Below, in pieces: positions 30,901-38,118 of a stretch of 64,000 nt of DNA. Location of the stretch: assembly GCA_000686145.1 (NCBI GenBank), contig JMMB01000007.1, positions 1,116,001 to 1,180,000 of the forward strand, written 5' to 3'. Both the position numbers and the translations under genes were made by a program. The first letter of the stretch is position 1. Each line of letters opens with the position of its first letter. Below the pieces are notes generated by a model. The model saw nothing but the letters and a program-made list of their open reading frames with translations. It did no database searches and was not told the origin of the DNA. This stretch comes from Peptostreptococcaceae bacterium VA2 (GTDB lineage Bacteria > Bacillota > Clostridia > Peptostreptococcales > Peptostreptococcaceae).

Positions 30901-31007
30901 ATATAAATAGTAATGTGGTTGACTTTAAAGATGAAATTTTAAAAATAAATTACTATAATCAAAATTATTCAATACACAAAGATAAGCTTAAATATAAACC
31001 TAAATAA
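27912..31007 (+). CDS. dinG: DinG-family helicase with N-terminal exonuclease-like domain
   Basis: 1031 residues. An N-terminal DnaQ-like domain (about 15-180) is followed by an XPD/DinG superfamily 2 helicase: Walker A APTGIGKS (299-306), DEAH (483-486), and motif VI QAMGRILRS. Cysteines C368 and C430/C435/C440/C444 sit where DinG and XPD bind an iron-sulfur cluster. The exonuclease domain keeps DIET (D23, E25) but has Val108 where the ExoII Asp is expected, and no recognisable HxxxxD ExoIII motif, so nuclease activity is doubtful. DinG proteins unwind DNA or R-loops. Start ATG follows AAAGGA. Monocistronic. Confidence 0.87.
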   Translation: MKDTINILSNEVVSFLDNVVYLDIETSGLNLSNFEIIEIGAIKIKNGNKQIFNTLVKNKKSISTQAYSRYSNLYKKNIQSAPELNNIIGEFVDFVEDAVIICHNALFVKQLLNKYMPKIKNKIINSMELAIVLEPYHKEHSLKYLKKHLININQKRDEKSLTLYKIEDMIKIINILIVKLKKSEESTLEPLTFKINSYLNKFMLPKWEWSELIESASCTEYYYEKETLKEDKGIKEKNILKKIYKNDKNYEELLKDESIWESKEGFLYEYRPGQYELTKTIRETFKARSTTSKIACIQAPTGIGKSVGYLLPVILESRLNNKRVIISTDTKELQIQLINKDIPNVLNSLNLNNKVSYGYIKGKNNYICVEKLEIYKKDYNEQNPTINEILGIIILERFIQDGKHGDIEEINHFIISHFEKMDIHLRHVMCDPNLCRPKKCFKNCLYKIRTEELKEEDITVINHSLLARWPYKEEKPLEHIIVDEAHNLVEKGYDFFSSTIDYKMFSHFLKEIYPYENIKNSIFAYENKNKKIKPFDKFYHHVHFDRNIKNKISTNINLIIEEMKNILSFGMNSHYKNISKYNLRWELNLQEDEIAGKAKNDNEIKNITYSKYSQIIKISCENIIRNLVSILVIIDRNLDDDSIDKESDIYKFGKARISELENIKSIFQTFMEYSKDDDFARIIEIDKNYNYFEIRVVPLKLATLFEENILTQIESGVFLSATLSVENSMDYFKNTLGINRVENIEKIIPPLYDYKNRVSIIGLNDLCNYSNKDFPKEMSNVINNVSQITQGHLLSLFNSRDRLEKTYDYLLDDLNNHNIEVYMNKKGIKNLNDINKRCVVLGSKGCFEGVDIPGDGLICVTLDKIPNLNPKDPLYSTIMKKYNLPYHIVNYPQMAIKVKQAMGRILRSQYDYGCFVIFNTGTNLHTIKKLENDLHGCSINIMGKSKITNYISDHLYKSRTVVMNKTLTEIIDILKYDDNMNLKNVEKFINKQMKNRNINSNVVDFKDEILKINYYNQNYSIHKDKLKYKPK

Positions 31008-31048
31008 AATATTTTGGATATGAAAAATTAGTATAATAATAGAAATTA

Positions 31049-31098
31049 AAATAGAGTATATTAAATCACTTTAACGATTTAATATACTCTATTTATTT
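31049..31098 (+). terminator. Terminator after the dinG-like gene
   Basis: 19-bp perfect stem beginning AAATAGAGTATATT, loop of 8 bases. Confidence 0.85.
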
Positions 31099-31217
31099 GA
31101 AAAAGATGTTTATTTTCATATAAGTAAACTTATATTTTGAATAAGATATAATAATTTAGAAAAAATAACTATTATAAGGAGATAAATACAAATGAAGAAA
31201 TAAGGAAGGCGGCTTAT

Positions 31218-32171
31218 ATGAATTATATATTATTATTAATAGGTTTTTTACTTCTCATAAAAGGAGCAGATATATTTGTAGTAGGTTCTTCATCAATCGC
31301 TAAGATTTTTAAAGTTCCAACTTTGATAATAGGGTTAACTATAGTGGCATTTGGAACTAGTGCGCCAGAAGCTGCAGTAAGTGTTACAGCTGCTTTAAAA
31401 GGAAGCAATGATATGGCAATAGCAAATGTAGTTGGGTCTAATATATTTAATTTATTATGTGTAGTTGGTATTGCAGCTATAATAAACCCTATTAAAGTAC
31501 AAAAAAGTACTATAATAAAAGAATTTCCGTTTGCAATATTAGCAGCAGTAGTTTTGATGATATTAGCACATGATGTAAAGTTTCAAGGATATAGTGAAAA
31601 TTTATTGACCAGAGCAGATGGATTAATGTTATTAGCGTTATTTGGAATATTTATGTACTACTTAATAGAAATGGCACTTACATCAAAAGAAGAAATGAAT
31701 ATAGACCAAGCTAAAGAAAATATATCTATTAGGAAAAGTGTATTTATGAGTATATTAGGTATTATAGGAATACTTATAGGTGGTCAGATGGTAGTGAATT
31801 CTGCAAGTAGTATAGCTATAACCTTGGGAATGAGCGAAAACTTAGTAGGACTTACTATAGTTGCGATAGGAACATCATTACCTGAATTTGTAACTAGTGT
31901 AATTGCTGCAAGAAAAGGAGAAAGTGATATCGCTATAGGAAATGTGGTTGGGTCAAATTTATTTAACATACTATTTGTTTTAGGTATATCTTCAACTATA
32001 AGCAGTATACCGGTTCATCCTATTGTATTTATAGATATGCTTGTTATGATAGTTGTAACAGTATTAACATGTGTATTTGCAGCTACTAAGAAAAATGTAA
32101 ATCGAATTGAGGGTGTATTTCTTGTATTAATGTATGTTGCATATATGATATTTATAATAATTAGGCAATAA
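31218..32171 (+). CDS. Calcium/sodium antiporter, CaCA family (YrbG type)
   Basis: 317 residues with ten membrane helices in two inverted halves, each with a Na_Ca_ex alpha repeat: AFGTSAPEAAVSV with NVVGSNIFNL in the first half, and AIGTSLPEFVTSV with NVVGSNLFNI in the second. The glutamates in the PE motifs bind calcium. It exchanges cations across the cytoplasmic membrane; calcium export driven by Na+ or H+ is typical. Start ATG 31218 lies behind GGAAGGCGG. A second ribosome site and a three-codon frame lie just upstream. Confidence 0.92.
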   Translation: MNYILLLIGFLLLIKGADIFVVGSSSIAKIFKVPTLIIGLTIVAFGTSAPEAAVSVTAALKGSNDMAIANVVGSNIFNLLCVVGIAAIINPIKVQKSTIIKEFPFAILAAVVLMILAHDVKFQGYSENLLTRADGLMLLALFGIFMYYLIEMALTSKEEMNIDQAKENISIRKSVFMSILGIIGILIGGQMVVNSASSIAITLGMSENLVGLTIVAIGTSLPEFVTSVIAARKGESDIAIGNVVGSNLFNILFVLGISSTISSIPVHPIVFIDMLVMIVVTVLTCVFAATKKNVNRIEGVFLVLMYVAYMIFIIIRQ

Positions 32172-32174
32172 ATA

Positions 32175-32212
32175 TAAAAAAGCGCTGTTATTAAAAAATA
32201 ACAACGCTTTTA
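32175..32212. terminator. Bidirectional terminator
   Basis: AAAGCG-TGTTATT paired with AATAACA-CGCTTT, between convergent genes. Confidence 0.8.
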
Positions 32213-32217
32213 ATTTA

Positions 32218-33648
32218 TTAATCAACATTTTCAAGTCTTAATTTTTCTTCATCTGAAAGTTTTTCAATTGTTATTCCAGTTGCCCCAAAGAATAAAGAAA
32301 TTAAAGGACAAAGTAAGTTAAAGAAGGCATATGGTAAAAATGCAAATGATCCAACTCCAAGTGTAGCAGACATATAAGCTCCACAAGTATTCCAAGGGAT
32401 AAGTGCTGAAGTTACTGTACCACTATCTTCTAAAGCACGAGATAAGTTTTTAGGAGATAAACCTTGCTTTATAAATGCATCTTTATACATACTTCCTGGT
32501 ATAACTATAGCTAAATATTGATCAGCAACAGCTATGTTAGTTCCAATACATGTAAATATTGTAGCTGCTATTAGTCCAAAAGTTCCTTTAGCTACACTTA
32601 ATATAGCTTTAGCTATTACCTCTAACATTCCAGTTTTCTCTAATATACCACCTACAGTTAAAGCGCAAAGCATTAAAGAAACTGTTCCTAACATACTATC
32701 TAGACCACCACGAGTTAATAGTTGGTCTACAAAGTCCATGCCAGTAGATGAAACATATCCACCTTTAGCAGCTAAAAATACATCTGCCATAGATGAGCCT
32801 TGGAAAACTACAGCGATTACACCACCAAGTAAAGCTCCGCCTATAAGTGCAGGTATTGCTGGAACTTTAAAGATTACTAGTACTATAACAGCTACAGGAA
32901 CTAAAAGTAATAATGGCGATAAAGTATGGTAATTATTAAGTAATGCAGTTTGTATCTGATTTATTTGAGTAGTATCTATTTGATTACCTGCATATTTCAT
33001 ACCAATTATTCCATATAAAACTAGAGATATTAATAAAGCTGGAACAGTTGTGTATAGCATATGTTTAATATGCTCAAATAAAGTTGTACCAGCCATAGCA
33101 GGAGCTAAATTTGTAGTATCTGATAGTGGCGACATTTTATCTCCAAAATAAGCACCAGATATTATTGCACCTGCAATTATATTAGTAGGGATACCAAGTG
33201 CATTACCTATACCAAGTAAAGCAATACCTATTGTGCCTGCAGTAGTCCAAGATGAACCAGTTGAAATAGATACAATTGCACATATTAGTGTTGTAGCTAC
33301 TAAGAATATACCAGGTGATAAAATATTAAGACCCCAATATATCATAGATGGAACTACACCTCCAAGAATCCAAGTCCCAATTAGCATACCAACTATTAAA
33401 AGTATAAGAATAGCTTGCATAGTAGTATTTATTGTAGATAAAATTCCGTCTTCTAATTCTTTCCAAGTAAAACCTAATTTAAATACAGCTATAGATGCTG
33501 TAAAAACTGCTCCAACTATAAGCGGTATATGAGCAGATATTTCATATTTTCTTAAAAATACCAAACATGTTACTAAAATTGTTACTAAAAACCCTACACA
33601 TAATAGTGCGTCGAATAATGTTACTTGCTTTTTACTTTTAGTTATCAT
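32218..33648 (-). CDS. NhaC-family antiporter, probable lysine transporter (LysW-like)
   Basis: 476 residues with about 11-12 membrane helices of the NhaC Na+/H+ antiporter family (GGVVPSMIYWG, STGSSWTTAGTIG, GAYFGDKMSPLSDTTNLAPA, CIGTNIAVADQYLAIV). The transcript begins with a lysine riboswitch and terminator, so the carrier is most likely induced by lysine shortage and imports lysine; an LYS element before nhaC-like genes is known from comparative genomics. The family alone would suggest Na+/H+ exchange, and the riboswitch decides the reading. Start ATG 33648 follows AGGAGG. Confidence 0.88.
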   Translation of the reverse strand: MITKSKKQVTLFDALLCVGFLVTILVTCLVFLRKYEISAHIPLIVGAVFTASIAVFKLGFTWKELEDGILSTINTTMQAILILLIVGMLIGTWILGGVVPSMIYWGLNILSPGIFLVATTLICAIVSISTGSSWTTAGTIGIALLGIGNALGIPTNIIAGAIISGAYFGDKMSPLSDTTNLAPAMAGTTLFEHIKHMLYTTVPALLISLVLYGIIGMKYAGNQIDTTQINQIQTALLNNYHTLSPLLLLVPVAVIVLVIFKVPAIPALIGGALLGGVIAVVFQGSSMADVFLAAKGGYVSSTGMDFVDQLLTRGGLDSMLGTVSLMLCALTVGGILEKTGMLEVIAKAILSVAKGTFGLIAATIFTCIGTNIAVADQYLAIVIPGSMYKDAFIKQGLSPKNLSRALEDSGTVTSALIPWNTCGAYMSATLGVGSFAFLPYAFFNLLCPLISLFFGATGITIEKLSDEEKLRLENVD

Positions 33649-33702
33649 AAAATCCTCCTATGAATTTTCATCGAATATAACAGTAAGGAGAAATTTGAGA
33701 TT

Positions 33703-33737
33703 AAAAAAAGTCTAGGATAAGAATTTATCCTAGACTT
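33703..33737 (-). terminator. Riboswitch expression-platform terminator
   Basis: On the minus strand, AAGTCTAGGATAA pairs with its complement (13 bp, loop of 4) and is followed by T7. The strand before it can instead pair with a TAGATTAAGT segment after the aptamer, giving a plausible antiterminator. Confidence 0.85.
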
Positions 33738-33774
33738 AAGTATCCAATGCAAACATTGAATTAAAACTTAATCT

Positions 33775-33945
33775 AAAGATAGTACTCCACATGTTAATGT
33801 GACAGTGTCATATATATTTTATATGACCCCAACATATAAGCTTAAAGCATCACTTATATATTTCGGCACTGTTACCTTTTATTTTGCGTCTTAGTGCTTA
33901 ACTCAACAAAATTACTTATTAACAATGCGACCTCTACCAATTAGT
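33775..33945 (-). ncRNA. Lysine riboswitch (L-box) aptamer
   Basis: Read on the minus strand the leader shows the L-box landmarks in order: AGAGGTCGC at the 5' side of P1, AAGTAA, GAGTTAAGC, AAAAGGTAACAGTGCCGAA, a GGGGTCATAT hairpin, TGTCACATTAACATG, and a closing GTGGAGTACTATC. Order, spacing and the following terminator match the lysine class. Lysine binding should favour termination and reduce the NhaC-family gene. Confidence 0.88.
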
Positions 33946-33972
33946 TATATTCGATATTTTATTTATTTAAAA

Positions 33973-33981
33973 ATTATACCA
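33973..33981 (-). promoter_or_regulatory. Extended -10 promoter for the lysine riboswitch transcript
   Basis: Minus-strand TG-G-TATAAT, a full extended -10 element, placed about 30 bases before the aptamer; the -35 region is weak. Confidence 0.55.
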
Positions 33982-34141
33982 TGTATTTTTAAAATAATAA
34001 AGCATTAAATAATTACCAAAATAAAATAATAACATTTTATAATATAATTAAAATTTAAATAAATCTTTTAAATTCAATGGTTATAGGATAAAATATATAT
34101 TACATTTAACACAAAAATAAATATAATAAGGAGGCGATTAT

Positions 34142-34741
34142 TTGAGCAAAAAAAAATTTTATGCTGTAAAAAAAGGAAAAAAAATAGGGATATATAATAC
34201 TTGGAATGATTGCAAAGAACAAGTGAATGGTTTTTCAGGAGCTGAGTATAAAAGTTTTGAAACTTTAAACGAAGCAAAAGATTATATAGAAGATAAAAAA
34301 AATGAAGTTTTTAAAAATTTAGATAATTATTTAGAAGCATATGTAGATGGAAGTTATGAACATTGTATTAGAGCATATGGATCAGGTGTAGTAATATTAA
34401 AGGGTAATAAAGTAGAAAAAACATATAGTGAAAAAGGCGAAAATGAATCACTTGTAAGTATGCGAAATGTAGCTGGAGAAATAGAGGCTGCTAAAATTGC
34501 AATGCAACATTGTATAAGTAATAAAGTTGAAAACTTAACTTTATATTTTGATTATGAAGGAATTGAAAAATGGTGTAATGGAGCGTGGAAAGCTAATAAA
34601 GATGGTACTATTGAATACAAAAAGTTTTATGAGAGCATAAAAAATAAACTAAATGTTAAATTTGTTAAAGTAAAGGCTCATAGTGGTGATAAATATAATG
34701 AACAAGCTGACAAATTAGCAAAAGCAGCTATAGGAATATAA
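34142..34741 (+). CDS. rnhA: Ribonuclease HI with N-terminal viroplasmin (hybrid-binding) domain
   Basis: 199 residues. An N-terminal hybrid-binding domain (about 1-50: KFYAVKKGKKIGIYNTWNDCKEQVNGF) precedes an RNase H fold with the four acidic residues in AYVDGS, AGEIEAA, LYFDYEG and NEQADKLAK. It cleaves RNA in RNA-DNA hybrids. The layout is like eukaryotic RNase H1 and several clostridial proteins. Start is TTG 34142, behind AAGGAGGCG. A palindromic terminator is shared with cotE. Confidence 0.92.
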   Translation: MSKKKFYAVKKGKKIGIYNTWNDCKEQVNGFSGAEYKSFETLNEAKDYIEDKKNEVFKNLDNYLEAYVDGSYEHCIRAYGSGVVILKGNKVEKTYSEKGENESLVSMRNVAGEIEAAKIAMQHCISNKVENLTLYFDYEGIEKWCNGAWKANKDGTIEYKKFYESIKNKLNVKFVKVKAHSGDKYNEQADKLAKAAIGI

Positions 34742-34773
34742 AAAGTCTTGCAAAATATTTTGCAAGACTTTTT
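34740..34773. terminator. Bidirectional palindromic terminator
   Basis: Perfect 34-base palindrome centred on AAAATATTTT between rnhA and cotE. Confidence 0.88.
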
Positions 34774-34777
34774 ATAT

Positions 34778-36550
34778 TTAAAACTCACCGTATATATCTT
34801 TTAATTCATCTTGTACTTTTGCAGGGTCATTTATACTATCATACATAGCTTTGGCTAAGATATTTGCTTGGTCATAAGTTGATGTCCAAGAAAATATACC
34901 TCCTAAGCAATTTTTAAGAACATATTGACTCTTTATATATATAGAAAGAGCATTATCATATGCCATTGCAAATTTACCATCTTTTGTTAGATATGGAACT
35001 TTAGCATCTTTATCAAAATTAAAATCATAACCATTTTTATTTATATAATTTTTTCTAAGTTCATCATGAGATTTAGTAATTGTAGCACCTAGTCTTCCAT
35101 AAAATGGAATTCCTAATAAAATTTTTTCAGAAGGCATTCCAGCTGATTCTAAGTTTTTAACCCAAGTATCCACGCTATAGCCAGGTAATGAAAGGTTAGA
35201 ATCATAAAGATTTGATTGGTGTTTCTTACCGAGTTCTCCCGTTTCACCAGCTGTGAAATCATAGCTCATAAGATTAAAATAATTTATAAGTGGAGCTATC
35301 TTATCTATTTCAGCACTTTTATTTATATACACCTTATCACCTGTAGCAGCAACGCTCAACCATTTGTCATCTCCTATAACATCCCTTATAGCAGTAAGAA
35401 GTAGTGTGAAATTTTCTTTATCCTCAGGTCTAGCTTTAATGCCAGCGGCACCAACAGCAGGATATTCCCAGTCTATATCTACACCATCCAGTTTATATTG
35501 ATTTATTAATAGATTAACTTGTCGAGCAAAGTTATATCTAGAAGCTGGAGTTAAAGCTGCATCAGAAAAACCATCGGCCCCCCAGCCACCTATAGCTGCT
35601 ATAACTTTTAATTCTGGTTTTTCAGCCTTTAAATCTAGCAATTGGTTTAAATACTTAGGGCTAGGAACAAACAAAGTACCATCAGGATTTATCTCTACAA
35701 ATGCATAAATAACAGCATCTAAAAATTGAGAATCAACATTTTTAGGATTACCTAAAACATATTGCATAATTATTGGAGTAACATCAGGACAGTATGAAAT
35801 ATCAATAGGTTGATTTTTTATGTCTGTTATTTGAGGACGAGTAGATTTTTGGTATTTTTTAGATTGGCAAGGAACGTAATCTGTGTGACTTTTATTACAG
35901 AGATCTTTATTTTTATCAGGAACAAAACAAAGATACCAATCTACGCATGTACAGTTTTTATCACAATTTTTAATTCTATTTTTAAGTTCTTTATAAGTTT
36001 TTGGGTATGGCAATATAACTGGCATCCCAGGAAACCAATTAGCCGGAGTTACCACATTATCCTTATCACTTGTTTGCAAAGCTTCTACTATTCTTAATAT
36101 TTCAGGAATATTTCTTCCTGTTGTTAAAGGATAATAAAGTATCGTTCTTAGTATTTGTTTATCATCTATTATAAAAACAGATCTAACAGTTGATGTATTG
36201 CTCATTGTTTCTGAAATCATCCCATATAATTTAGCGATTTTCATATCTCTATCTTCAATTACTGGAAATGGTATTTCTACTCCTGTTAATGAAAATATAT
36301 TATATATCCAAGCTAAATGTGAGCTATTGCTATCAATACTAAGACCGATTAGTTCAGTATTTCTTTTTTGAAACTCAGGATAGTATTTAGCAAAGCATAA
36401 AAATTCTGTTGTACAAACTGGTGTAAAATCACCAGGATGAGAAAATAAAACAACCCATTTCCCATAATAGTCAGACAATTCAATAGGTCCAAATGTTGTG
36501 TTAGCCTTAAAATCAGGAGCTTTTGATCCTAAGCTTGGCAGACATGGCAT
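34778..36550 (-). CDS. cotE: CotE-type spore coat protein: peroxiredoxin-chitinase fusion
   Basis: 590 residues. Residues 1-180 form a 1-Cys (Prdx6-like) peroxiredoxin with the PxxxTxxC site HPGDFTPVC, peroxidatic Cys46. A linker (about 185-255) is rich in Cys (196, 200, 202, 208, 218, 228). The C-terminal GH18 chitinase domain (about 256-585) has IGGWG and the DGVDIDWEYP motif with catalytic Glu362. This fusion is known from the C. difficile spore coat, where the chitinase part favours mucin interaction and colonisation. No signal peptide, as expected for mother-cell coat proteins. ATG 36550 is chosen behind GGGGTGA; the GTG upstream overlaps it. Confidence 0.93.
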   Translation of the reverse strand: MPCLPSLGSKAPDFKANTTFGPIELSDYYGKWVVLFSHPGDFTPVCTTEFLCFAKYYPEFQKRNTELIGLSIDSNSSHLAWIYNIFSLTGVEIPFPVIEDRDMKIAKLYGMISETMSNTSTVRSVFIIDDKQILRTILYYPLTTGRNIPEILRIVEALQTSDKDNVVTPANWFPGMPVILPYPKTYKELKNRIKNCDKNCTCVDWYLCFVPDKNKDLCNKSHTDYVPCQSKKYQKSTRPQITDIKNQPIDISYCPDVTPIIMQYVLGNPKNVDSQFLDAVIYAFVEINPDGTLFVPSPKYLNQLLDLKAEKPELKVIAAIGGWGADGFSDAALTPASRYNFARQVNLLINQYKLDGVDIDWEYPAVGAAGIKARPEDKENFTLLLTAIRDVIGDDKWLSVAATGDKVYINKSAEIDKIAPLINYFNLMSYDFTAGETGELGKKHQSNLYDSNLSLPGYSVDTWVKNLESAGMPSEKILLGIPFYGRLGATITKSHDELRKNYINKNGYDFNFDKDAKVPYLTKDGKFAMAYDNALSIYIKSQYVLKNCLGGIFSWTSTYDQANILAKAMYDSINDPAKVQDELKDIYGEF

Positions 36551-36748
36551 ATATATCACCCCTTAATTTAATAAAATATCACCTATCCTTATTGTATTAA
36601 ATTGTATAGAGTAGTGTTACGCTTAAAAAATCAATATTTTAGTTGAAATTTTAACAAAAAACACTAATAATAATTGATATTTTTCTTGGTATTTGTTATA
36701 GTTAAGTATAAGGTTAAATGTAAATATTTGTTATTGTATGGGGTGAGA

Positions 36749-37102
36749 ATGTTGAAAAAAATCCTAAGAAAATTGAAAAATGTCTTAAGGGTATTGATTA
36801 TGTCAAGTGTTGTATGTTTTTTACTGACATTTACACTAATTATAGTAAATGCTGTCATGGGAATATTTGTAGGGCTAGATTATTATTTAATGATCCTTAC
36901 TGTTTCAACTCTAGGTTTAGCATTTGGATTAGTATTATATAACTATAAAAAAATATTCTTTAGCAAAAAGAAGATAAGAAACAGCAAAACTTTGACATCA
37001 AATAAAGTTAAAAGAGATACAAATAAGGTAAAGAGAGATACTACTAAAGTAAAAAGAGATAACCGTAGAGAAACTGTTAATGCGAAAAGAAAAATATCAT
37101 AA
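36749..37102 (+). CDS. Small membrane protein with KVKRDT repeats
   Basis: About 117 residues. A basic N-terminus (MLKKILRKLKN) is followed by two transmembrane helices (about 18-40 and 47-66) and a strongly basic C-terminal tail with three VKRDT/N repeats. No family recognised. The positive tail should face the cytoplasm and could bind nucleic acid or acidic lipid, which is inference only. Start ATG 36749 or the adjacent TTG 36752 follow GGGGTG closely. A terminator follows. Confidence 0.6.
   Translation: MLKKILRKLKNVLRVLIMSSVVCFLLTFTLIIVNAVMGIFVGLDYYLMILTVSTLGLAFGLVLYNYKKIFFSKKKIRNSKTLTSNKVKRDTNKVKRDTTKVKRDNRRETVNAKRKIS
37001..37063 (+). repeat. Three 21-bp in-frame tandem repeats
   Basis: Three units of 21 bases, each coding (N/T)K(V)KRDT-like heptads, diverged only at a few positions, within the preceding gene. 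Confidence 0.8.
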
Positions 37103-37126
37103 TAAATATAAGTTATATTTTTAATT

Positions 37127-37155
37127 AAAAGCACAGCTAATACTGTGTTTTTTTG
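37127..37155 (+). terminator. Terminator
   Basis: GCACAG/CTGTGT hairpin followed by T7. Confidence 0.75.
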
Positions 37156-37220
37156 TTATAATTTTTTAATACCTATAATAGAAAATAAATATAAGTAAAT
37201 TATATAGGGGGAGATTATTT

Positions 37221-37979
37221 ATGGATTATAACATATTTCAATGTAGTGTAGTAGGGTATAAGAATATATTAAAAAACTCAAACTCTCAGGACTATTTAAA
37301 TTATAAAGTTTTAGAGAATGCAATAATCTGTGCAGTTGCAGATGGACATAGTGGAGAATTTTTTAAATATAGTGACATTGGTTCTAAATTAGCATGCCAA
37401 TGTGCAATAAAGATACTTGAAGAATTAATTAATATGGATGAAAACAATATCTTAAAATTATTAGAAAATGAAATAATACAAAAACGTGTATTTGACAAAT
37501 GGATGAATTTAGTAGAACAAGATTATAAAAAAAATAAGCCTATAGTTTATAAGACTCAATATTTAAAATATTCAACAACATTAGTTGCAACTCTTATAAC
37601 TGATAAATTTAGATTGTATTTAAAAATAGGAGATGGAGATATAGTAATTAAGAACAATGATAGATACAAAAAGGTTATAAATACAAAATATAAGAAAATT
37701 GTAGATTCTCTTGGAAGGTATGATTCATATAAAAATATTATGTATTATATAGAAAAAAATAGCGAATCACAGGTAGATAGCGTGATTTTATTTACAGATG
37801 GATATGAAAATAGTTTTAAAAATGATGAAAAATTGTATGAAAGTTTAGATGCTACTATAAAAAAACATAATAAAAATATATTTTCAAAAGAATTATTAAA
37901 AATAGAATATAAAGATTATTTAAAGAACCTAAGTAAACATGAAAATTATGATGATATAAGCATTATATTTATTATATAA
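37221..37979 (+). CDS. PP2C-type protein phosphatase
   Basis: 252 residues of the PPM/PP2C fold. Metal-binding motifs: NSQDYL (motif 1-like Asp), AVADGHSGEFF (DGH), KIGDGDIVI (GDG), ILFTDGYEN (TDG) and YDDISIIF (DD). It should remove phosphate from Ser/Thr residues with Mn2+ or Mg2+ in the cytoplasm. No cognate kinase lies nearby; the next gene codes for a membrane TPR-like protein 139 bases on. Start ATG follows GGGGGAG. Confidence 0.82.
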   Translation: MDYNIFQCSVVGYKNILKNSNSQDYLNYKVLENAIICAVADGHSGEFFKYSDIGSKLACQCAIKILEELINMDENNILKLLENEIIQKRVFDKWMNLVEQDYKKNKPIVYKTQYLKYSTTLVATLITDKFRLYLKIGDGDIVIKNNDRYKKVINTKYKKIVDSLGRYDSYKNIMYYIEKNSESQVDSVILFTDGYENSFKNDEKLYESLDATIKKHNKNIFSKELLKIEYKDYLKNLSKHENYDDISIIFII

Positions 37980-38057
37980 TATAAAAAAATATGAGGGGAA
38001 ATTCAATTTGCAACAATATGACTGTTAAGTGAATATATAGTTAATAATGTATATATA

Positions 38058-38066
38058 TGATATAAT
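38058..38066 (+). promoter_or_regulatory. Extended -10 promoter upstream of the membrane TPR-like gene
   Basis: TG-A-TATAAT, a perfect extended -10, 52 bases before the start codon; no strong -35. Confidence 0.4.
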
Positions 38067-38118
38067 ATAAAGAAGTTTATAGCATTAATAAATTAGTAAA
38101 ATTAGGAAGGGAAAGATA

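Noticed and set aside
37993-38028. Six-codon frame (TTG start, MQQYDC) with GAGGGG ribosome site after the PP2C gene
   Set aside because: Too short to separate from chance, and no terminator or conservation evidence.
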